NCBI GenBank assembly: GCA_964036295.1
Contig: OZ038463.1
Span: forward strand, 18,587,069 to 18,651,068
Length of the DNA stretch: 64,000 nt
Source of the DNA: Plumapathes pennacea
Lineage: Eukaryota; Cnidaria; Anthozoa; Antipatharia; Myriopathidae
Reading direction: 5' to 3'
Shown here in pieces: positions 56,365 through 64,000 of this stretch. Below the pieces are notes generated by a model. The model searched no databases. It was not told the DNA's origin and saw only the letters and a program-made list of their open reading frames with translations. Both the position numbers and the translations under genes were made by a program. The first letter of the stretch is position 1. Every line of letters starts with the position of its first letter.

Positions 56365-59300
56365 GCACGAATAAACAGTTGTCGATGAGAAGGCATTAGT
56401 GCACAGTTAGAATTGGATCTAATTGTGTTTCCGTAACATCGGATCCGTTTATCTTGAATGTGCTTTCTGTGTAAGTATAAGAATAAAAGTCTCTCAGACC
56501 ATCTTCTAACTGTCAGATTTGTATCTGTCTCTTTGTTTCTTTCTCAAGGATGCATCTATAATCCAGATGAAGTACAAAGCCGCCGCTAACATTTCTAACG
56601 TTGCGGGGGAGATTCCGCTGCACATAGCAGCCAGGTGAGTGAGGCGCGAAAACAAGCTTTTTAAAACAGTCTATATCATCGCCAGAAATTCCGGACATTT
56701 TGCGTCCACGATTGCTTCCGGTCTTTCCCAGCGGCGTGCGGTATGAGCATGCGCCATTCACACATTCAACATTGTTACGTACTTTGCCTCAGTGGGGTGG
56801 GGGAGGGATGGGTTTCTCCGGTTCAAAAAGAGACTGCTACGTTTAGGAGACGTGCCGCTGAACGACCTAGTTGAAATTAGCTTTCGTTTGGTACAATTTT
56901 CATGCGATTTGGAGCTTCCCAGCCCAAAATATCAACATCCGAAGTCAGCGTATTTCACGGGAGGTATTCGCCATGGCTGGCTGTGAACTGCAAATTCAAA
57001 CACAAAATGTACACATCGAATTTGCTCCAGGGGACTGACTGAGGCTTCACAGGAGATGTTCAATCCTTCGACAATCAGGTACGGGGTAGACATTTTGCGT
57101 TTTACCCAAGGTTCTTGTATTAAATGCAGCTTAAAAAGTGACAGTAGCCGGTTTTGAGCGTATTCTGCTATCAATCCCTTCTTACGTCGGCCGAAATTTT
57201 AAATTCAAAAAAGTACACATCGAATTTTACCGGAGATAAATATTTTTTGTACTGTTGTGTTTAGGAAGCTTTCCTCTTCCGAATGCTGCCCAGACATTTT
57301 TACGAACGTGCTTCAGTTAAGCGAAAAGCACAATTTATTATCAGATCCCATACATTTCTTTGTTATTTCTTGAGCGGCTGTCAGCGTGAAACCTGATGCC
57401 TCTTCCGAGATGGCGCAACCGGATGTCTGAAATTTCTGGCGATGATGATAACTATGAACGTGAGATCACGGCAATACGTTAGTGACGTCACTTCCGTTGG
57501 TCAGCGTTAGTCACCATTTCTATCCATCTTTTTCACCTCCTGTGCATGCTTCGTTTTCCTTGTGAACAACTTAATATGTTAATATAAAATATAAACTGAA
57601 TTAACTTATAGTTGAGAATCGAGTCCTAGTATTGAGTTTCTTGGCTTAGTCTAGAGGTTTTACGAACGAACTACAACATCTGCACTTTAATCCACAGTTT
57701 GTGCAATGACCGCTGACTCGAAAATAAGGTGACCGCACGGCCGGAAGGTCTATGAAAGTTTATCGAAACAGAACAGCCTTTAACCATAACTCCCACTTTT
57801 CTCCATTTGCTAGACATGGTCGGTTGGCGGTTGTGAAAAGACTCACTGAAGGACGTAATAAACGGACGATAAACGCTGATGATGGAGATGAGCGGACGCC
57901 GCTGCATCTGGCGGCGCAAGAGGGTCACGTGGAGTTGGTCGAGTTCTTCCTCAAGAAAGGCGCCAAGATTGATTGGTGAGATGATAATAAGAAATGGGAC
58001 CTCTTTCTGTTTTTCGAAATAAAAGAGGTTTTAGTTGCAAATCAGCTGCCAGTGCAACTCAGAGACGTGGGCAAAATGCATTTTTAGTTCTTGTTCGAGA
58101 GCGACTGAGTATGTACTAGTTAATTTATTATCAATTTATTATTCTTGTCTAGTTAAAAATACCATTCTCTTTTTCAGTGATGTCCATGGTCAGACTCCGC
58201 TTCACTACGCCGCTCTTCAGGGCTCCATAAGATCAATAGAACTAATTTTGACAAACAAACCCGAATGTCTGAATGTAACGGAGAAAAGCCAGGTAAACAA
58301 ACTAAGCCATTAATCGTTTTACTCCTGAAGGTCAGAATGCAAACTCTCCCAAATATTCCAGAATAAGAATTACAGACGGCAAAGAAAACTTTTTCAAGAT
58401 CAATCCTTTCTTTTGAGTAAAAAAATGTTCCTGTTAATTAAAGTTCATCCAAAAAGATACGCAAATAACGTATTTCCTCGATTAAGCGCCCTCCCCCAAA
58501 TATTAATGGCCCTCCCTCGATTAAGTGCCCCTTCCCCCCAAAATACGTACAGTGCAAAATTAACAAATGGCATACTTATATTGTAAGTTATGGCTGATAT
58601 GAAGGAAACGAGTTTTTTACCACAACACACTAGTTTCTCGCTCTCTGATTGGTCGATTTACCGTGGTAAATAAGAGTCCAGACAACGATGCTGACGCCAG
58701 CATGTCACGTTCTGCAGCGAAATACAACAAAAGTTTCCTGTATATTTCTAAATGATGTGGTAAAAAACAAATTTCCACTGGTTTGCCCTGGTGTGGACTC
58801 TTATTTACCACGATTTACGTCATCACATGGTCAAAATTAGTTGCGGACTCACTCGGCGAAGCGCCTCGTGAGTCCACAACATTTTGACCATGTGATGACG
58901 TAAATCGTGGTAAATAAGAGTCCATACCACGGCAAACCAGTGGAAATTTATTAAATATATACTGTTAACGTTACATGAAATAGTTACTCTAGTAATCCAG
59001 CCTGTGAAAAACGTTACTTCAAATATTTTTGTAGCTAATAGCTACCTCGGACAACAAAAAATATTTCAAATCACGTTTTTATATTAAGCGCCCCCTTTGG
59101 CCACGAAATTTGAAATAAGCGCCCAGGGCGCTTAATCGAGGAAGTACGGTACGAGTTTTTCTAGGAAATGCGCATTCTTGCTAAATCAGAACCGAGTAGT
59201 GTAATAAGTACTGACTGCTTCTTTTTTGTTTTTTTTTTTTTTTTTTGCTTCACAACATTGCCTCTCGCTGTAGGTATCATCTAATTGAATGATTGCAACA

Positions 59301-60388
59301 CTATAACATTTTGAACGTGCCGCGTGTTCTTCCAACAGAATACAGCACTTCACATGGCAGCTCAGGGTGGTCATGCAGACATTGTCAAGTACCTTCTCTC
59401 TAAACCGGAACAGCTCGTCTCTGTCAACGAGAGAAATCAAAACATCCTGGATATCGCCATCGAAGCTAGGCAGGAATCTGTTGCCATGGCAATAGTACAG
59501 CACGAGCGGTACTTTTGTCATCTTTTTCTTGTGTTCTGCCTGTGTTTCACTTCCGTTCGTTTCTGTCTCTGCTTCCCCTTTTCTTTATCTTTTTGTCTTC
59601 GTCTTACTTCTTTGCCTTATTATGTGTCTTGACTCTCTTTGGTCGTCTCTCGGTGTTTTCTGTTAATGAGCCATATCTGGCTCGTTGGTCTTCAATGCTG
59701 TACAGTGTACCTATTTGAATAGCGTGAGATAACTTTTACAATATAAATATTTTTTTTTTCTGATTCAGCTGGAAGGAAGTGCTTCGTAAATCAACCCATG
59801 GATCCCATACTCAGATTCAGCTGCTTGTTCAGCACATGCCGGAAGTTGCAAAGGTATAAAAAGTACTTAGTATAGGGTAACATATAGTGCGGTTTTTCGG
59901 ATTGATTGTGTGATTGCTTTGGTTTTGCACTATTCAATACGCTTCTGCATTGTTCCAAACAAGCATTCTCTGGCGAATCAGGGACATTGGTTGAGATCTG
60001 CTCACGCGAAATTTTTCTTGCAGATATTTTTAGATCACTGCATCGTTCCTGAGGGAATGGAAGAAGACAAGGACTACAAAGTAGGTTTAGATACAATAAG
60101 AGTAAAAAAAAGTCCGAGCTTGAAACAGAAAAGTGCACCTTTACCGCCAAACAACATGCGGAAAGTTCCTTCCTTGAGCCGCGTTGCGATCATGAACAGC
60201 TAAGTCACATCAGTCGATATAATCATTGTATTTTTTGTGCTCGCAGGTGACGTATGACTTGAGGTTCATTCAAGGGATGCCTGACGAGAAGAAGAACGGC
60301 AATGCGCGAGAATCTCTCAGCGCGCTGCATGTACGTAAAGTCAATTTATTGTTTCTTGTGCCCCAGCTGCACACAGCAAAACAACAGC

Positions 60389-60419
<31 letters not shown>

Positions 60420-63400
60420 GAAACACAGGGACATATCGGCAGTGTCGTGATTTATTCAGTGTTACACACATTGTGCATTACAAAAAAGGTACCTAAGACA
60501 TTCAGTATTACTTGAACTCCAAGCAGGTTGGTTTGTATACCAGAGATTCCTGCATGTATTTTAAATGAGTGAAACGTCGAACACAGAAAGTACAACATTT
60601 AAGGAAAGTACACGATCGACCAGAGATGAGGATTAGATTTGTCCATCTCTCTTCTGCAGACCATGGTAAAGTATCAGCGCTTGGAGTGTCTCAAACATCC
60701 ACTCTGTACAGTTCTTATGGACATTAAATGGTAAGTCTACAAACATAATAATGTGTTAGGATCCGTCTAAACGTGTATCATAATGTACACGGAATGCCAA
60801 TCAATGTGTGTTTTTTTTGTATCGTAGCATTAAAAACATTTTGAGAGCTGACTTTGAAAATTTTTCTCGTGTTTTCTACGATCAAATTCGCAAGGAACTG
60901 TTGTCCTGAGAAAACCCGGACCTGTAGTTCTGATCCAGTTGCATTTAACTATTATACCATCGTAAAAAAGCCTTGACTGTGGAAAATACACTGTCATTTT
61001 TAAGTCATTAATTATACATAAAGCAGAAAGTTTTATTTTTAACTTATTGTAACTTACCCAAAGAAACTTCAGCAGTTTGAGAGAAACAAAAAAAGAAAAC
61101 ATATCGAAGGTGTAAGAAGGTGCCTTAATGCCCTCTTGCACACCTCGTGTCACATGAAATTGCATCCGTTCCCTTAGCCTTCCCAGCTACAGCACTGTAG
61201 TTTAACCAACAAACTCGTCAAAAGTGTTAAAATTCACAATTTTTGACAATTTTTAAGCTAATTCTGCCCGGGCCCACATTCGACAGTATCCAGATAAGGT
61301 TGTAAGCAATTTAAAGGCGCTTGACAGTTATAACATGATTGTCTGTACAACTCTGATTTTAACGCAGGAGGAAGTTCGGCTTAATTTGTGCGTTTGTCAA
61401 CCAAGGAGTGTACGTTCTGTTTATCTCGCTACTGATGTCGATGATGACGAAACTTGTTGAGCAAACACCTCAGAATGCAACCAACAACTCGAGTTCTGAT
61501 GCATATGTAAGTCAACTGTCCTTGTGTAGATGAGCATTGTTTAATGTCCTAATTTTTTGATGGTTTTCTTTCCCATATTTTTTCTATTTATTATGTAAGC
61601 TCACTACTAGTTCAAATAAACTGCCTTGTTGTTTTGTCTTGACTGTTTTATTTTGTTTGTTAATTTTTTTTCTTTTGACATATATTTTTGAATTGACTGA
61701 TTATTTTGTCTTGACTGATATGTTTTCCTTTTGTCCAGAGCAAATCCCTGATAGAAATTAGTTTCGAAAATGAAGCGTTTTACGCCATGGTGGCCGTTTT
61801 CCTTATCATCGCCTGCTGTTACAACTTGGCAAAGGAGGCATTTCAAATATTTGACGAGGTAAGTACTTAACGACAATAAATCTTCTCAATTTATCAAAGA
61901 CGTTTAAAATGACTTCCGCGTCGAACAATCCCACAATCCTTTGCGAAAGTTAATTCAGACGCAATCACCTTTTCATTTTTAAAATAGCGAATTGCGACTT
62001 CTACGTCCAATTTTACATCTCTCTAAACTCGTTGTCTCCCTTCTTTAGGGATACAAGTATTTTTTCAGTATCAACAATTGGTTAGAGGTAACGCTGTACG
62101 TTTTGACTGTGGTTTCGCTGGTGAAACCGTCTAATAAAGCCAGCGCGGAGATGAGTTTGTGTGTTTTCCTGGTGTGGACTGTACTCTTACACTACATTAG
62201 CAAGTGAGTCCTAACTCCATCGTTCCTCTACACAATTCGTAACTTCTGCTGTTTAATAAGAACCCTTTCTGAGCTAAAAATTCCAAGTTCTAACTATTCA
62301 CGAAGAAAATACACCAGACATTATGAGATAAGGTGCATATAGTACGTGCGATATGATTGGTGAACGCTGACGAATTCTGTGTGCATTATAACTCAACATA
62401 GCACGCACGCGTCAATTTGACGGCAGCTTGTGTCAAACTCGAATAGAGAACTTTTGAGCGTGCGTCGTGCTCCTTCACACTTTTTCTCGCGTTCTTTCAA
62501 ATTCCCGCGTGCTCCTATAACAGACTTAAGCGTGTATATTTCTAACTTTCATTTGCAGGTTTAACTACGTTGGGCTGTACATAGTGATGATTCGAAAAAC
62601 AATCAAAACAGTTTTAAAGGTTTGTCCGAGCGATATTTTGACATCATATGAAATGATATGAATACATTGATGATGATTGGGTGGAGAGAGGGGGGAGGGC
62701 AGAAGCAAGGAAAATCCTTCATGGTGCCTCCTGCATGCTAACTCTTCTGTGTTTTCTTTCAGGTCCTCATTATCTTGTTCATTCTTTTAGCAGCCTTTGC
62801 TTTTTCTATGTATGTCGTTGTGCCGCGGAACTCTGAAGTGGTAAGTCTCTTTTATGCGACAATAATAACAAATTTTATCGTATTTCAATGATTTCTATCA
62901 TTAACACTTATACATTATATCATAACGTTCCCATCCCATGCCACACACTATGCCATATACCGTCCACAGCTAAACTGACTCCATCATACCATGCCATGCT
63001 ATACCAACTGGTAGCATTCCAACTATGCTCCACACCATACTTTAACACAGCATTCCATACTAAAGCATAATCTTCCGACACTATACTTTTTCATTCCATA
63101 GGGCAGTACCCGCTTCAATACATTACCCAATGCTATGGTCGCCACATTTTTTATGATGCTGGACAATCTTCGTTATGATGACATACTCCTAAAGTTCGAA
63201 GGCTCCATGATCAATAAAGTAGTCTTGTATGGTTTCTTCCTCCTCTACTGCTTTATGATGCCTATAATTTTCTTAAACTTGCTGGTAGGTTTATGTATTA
63301 TAATTATCTTATATCAATCATCTCTTTCTCCTCATTTATTCTTCTCCTGCTACTGGCTCTTCCTTCATGATTACTCTTTTTTTTTTTTTTTTTTACTTCT

Positions 63401-63993
63401 TCTTCACAATCACTTAGTCTTCTACTTTAATTTCTTTTCCTTCCTCTTCATTTTGAAGTCTTCATGTTTATCTCTTTCTACAGTGTATCTTTTTCTACTT
63501 TACCTTGTCCTTTCATATCTTGCTTCTCATTCTCCTCTCCCTTCTTATTACTTACAGTCATCACAACAGTTGTATTTTAAGTGTTCCTTCACGGTCTACA
63601 TTTTAGGTTTGATTTTGCAACTGACCCGTTTATTTCATCGCTAGATTGGTTTGGCCGTTGGTGATATTGACACCATTCGTAAAACAGCCGCCTTGGAAAG
63701 ATACACAAGCCAGGTTGACAAACAATAAGAATGTCTTAATTGTTTGTCTGTTGATCCTATGTTATGCTAATTAATTGTCTTTCATATGTGATGTTACGTT
63801 TATTGACGAAGCCGAAAAGTGTTATTCATATAATCAAAAGAATACTCTCACCGCTACAGCGATAAATCCATTTCGGCCATGAGACTAAAATGTAAGTTAT
63901 CTGAAACATTCTACATTTGGTTATATTTTACAGGTTGAACATCTTTCTCAATTAGAACGAGCGATACCCACTTTCATTCTAAGTAAAGTTCAG
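45624..63993 (+). CDS. TRPA1: TRPA family ankyrin-repeat cation channel, 5' partial (27 exons)
   Basis: TRPA channels are tetrameric plasma-membrane cation channels gated by chemical, thermal or mechanical cues. Exons: 45624-45851, 49835-49943, 50939-51114, 51502-51618, 52292-52400, 53142-53278, 53718-53765, 54277-54410, 55256-55304, 55748-55939, 56205-56291, 56549-56634, 57814-57975, 58178-58292, 59339-59508, 59769-59853, 60024-60080, 60247-60330, 60660-60730, 61368-61506, 61739-61858, 62049-62203, 62559-62619, 62763-62840, 63102-63284, 63645-63713, 63934-63993. All are GT-AG and in phase, 3081 nt or 1027 residues; the gene continues off the window. Residues 77-668 form a long ankyrin array (GKTPLHCA, GCTPLHTAAQ, RTPLHLAAQEGH, GQTPLHYAALQG, NTALHMAAQGGH). 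Then come S1 (about 743-770), a loop with NAT and NNSS glycosylation sites, S2-S4, S5 (LIILFILLAAFAF), a pore with FFMMLDNLRY, and S6 into NLLIGLAVGDI, the TRPA signature. Start choice is uncertain (Met18 and Met28 are alternatives). Confidence 0.93.
48316..48545. mobile_element. MITE with TTGCAAC-rich body (TRPA intron 1)
   Basis: The left end GGTGAGACAGTACTGGCCGA is matched by the inverted right end (reverse complement GGTGTTACACTGGTTGATTTG), each followed by TTTGCA(A/G)CGACG. The interior repeats GCAACG, GTTGCA and TTGCAACGCG many times. It produces most of the minus-strand 160-codon frame at 48046-48528, which is therefore not a gene. Confidence 0.65.
51868..51933. repeat. Poly-C run followed by (TC)n microsatellite (TRPA intron)
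   Basis: About 29 C are followed by about 18 TC units, between the exons ending 51618 and starting 52292. Confidence 0.95.
52837..53145. mobile_element. MITE whose right terminal repeat overlaps a TRPA splice acceptor
   Basis: The left end ATGACTGTCGAAA (52837) and the right end TTTCGACAGTCAT (53133-53145) are a perfect 13-bp inverted pair. The interior has several ATTGG/CCAAT words and TTTTGGTTTTGGTTTTGG. The right repeat contains the CAG acceptor (53139-53141) and the first four bases of TRPA exon 53142-53278. The T-rich GGTTTT block acts as the polypyrimidine tract. Confidence 0.75.
54885..55005. mobile_element. MITE fragment (TRPA intron)
   Basis: TTGCCCGCTCAG occurs at 54919-54930 and 54964-54975, and an inverted GAGCGGGCCGTAC near 54897 pairs with it. 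CCAATCAGAATACGCC lies between. This is consistent with a partial short inverted-repeat element. Confidence 0.45.
56328..56361. repeat. (GA)n microsatellite (TRPA intron)
   Basis: About 17 GA units, 37 bp after the donor of the exon that ends at 56291. Confidence 0.95.
58469..59148. mobile_element. MITE with 20-bp terminal repeats, carrying a nested foldback (TRPA intron)
   Basis: CGTATTTCCTCGATTAAGCG at the left and, inverted, CGTACTTCCTCGATTAAGCG at the right define a 680-bp unit. AAGCGCCC words repeat near both ends. A second foldback element (58769-58949) lies inside, so this is a nested insertion or a composite. It lies in the intron between exons 58178-58292 and 59339-59508. Confidence 0.8.
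58769..58949. repeat. 181-bp palindrome nested in MITE
   Basis: AAATTTCCACTGGTTTGCC at 58769 mirrors GGCAAACCAGTGGAAATTT ending 58949. The arms, including GTGGACTCTTATTTACCACG and ACGTCATCACATGGTCAAAA, are nearly perfect around a CTCGGCGAAGCGCCTCG centre. A related GTGGTAAATAAGAGTCCAGAC copy also occurs at about 58662-58682. Confidence 0.9.
60381..60420. repeat. (CAA)n microsatellite (TRPA intron)
   Basis: About 13 CAA or CAG units downstream of the exon that ends at 60330. It gives polyglutamine and polyasparagine open frames that are intronic and not translated. Confidence 0.93.
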
Positions 63994-64000
63994 GTGACGG

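Noticed and set aside
60226-60496. Polyglutamine or polyasparagine extension of a TRPA exon
   Set aside because: The exon ends at a clear GTACGT donor at 60330. The CAA repeat is intronic, and only reading through the intron gives the homopolymer.

Overview
The window is nuclear DNA from an intron-rich animal. The protein-coding content is a handful of single-copy metazoan genes broken by many GT-AG introns. They sit in AT-rich sequence packed with short inverted-repeat transposons, SINE-like elements, a solo LTR and microsatellites. Gene content, intron density and repeat style fit an anthozoan cnidarian, most likely a coral-like hexacorallian. That placement is inference, because no rRNA or mitochondrial sequence is present. 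I see no prokaryotic operon, CRISPR array, rRNA or intact tRNA.

Layout. 1-12.4 kb has no gene I can support. It holds a 2.07-kb foldback transposon with an 850-bp palindrome, a 1.1-kb repeat that recurs at 25.7 kb, and a 78-bp minisatellite. 12.58-14.08 kb (minus) is an intronless endoglycoceramidase with one homopolymer frameshift. 16.10-25.02 kb (minus) is a complete 17-exon CLPTM1L. 25.19-30.84 kb (plus) is a complete 9-exon DHRS4-type peroxisomal dehydrogenase, head to head with CLPTM1L across 162 bp. 31.65-32.33 kb (minus) is TP53RK/Bud32, head to head with a small membrane-protein gene resembling the ATP synthase 6.8-kDa proteolipid (32.5-34.6 kb, plus). 34.7-45.6 kb is mostly repeats, with one possible alternative TRPA first exon at 40.66 kb and a 740-bp hexanucleotide array. 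45.62-63.99 kb (plus) is the 5' part of a TRPA ankyrin-repeat channel. It covers 27 exons in phase and 1027 residues, with S1-S6 present, and the 3' end lies beyond the window.

The genes do not form a pathway. They are housekeeping functions (lipid and membrane biology, peroxisomal carbonyl reduction, KEOPS tRNA modification, mitochondrial ATP synthase) next to a sensory channel. The more unusual signals are in genome structure: nested foldback elements, a MITE whose terminal repeat supplies the 3' splice site of a TRPA exon, two compact bidirectional promoters, two candidate TRPA starts, and an altered TRPA pore motif. Exon joins were made by hand from splice consensus, reading phase and remembered family similarity. 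No alignment was run.
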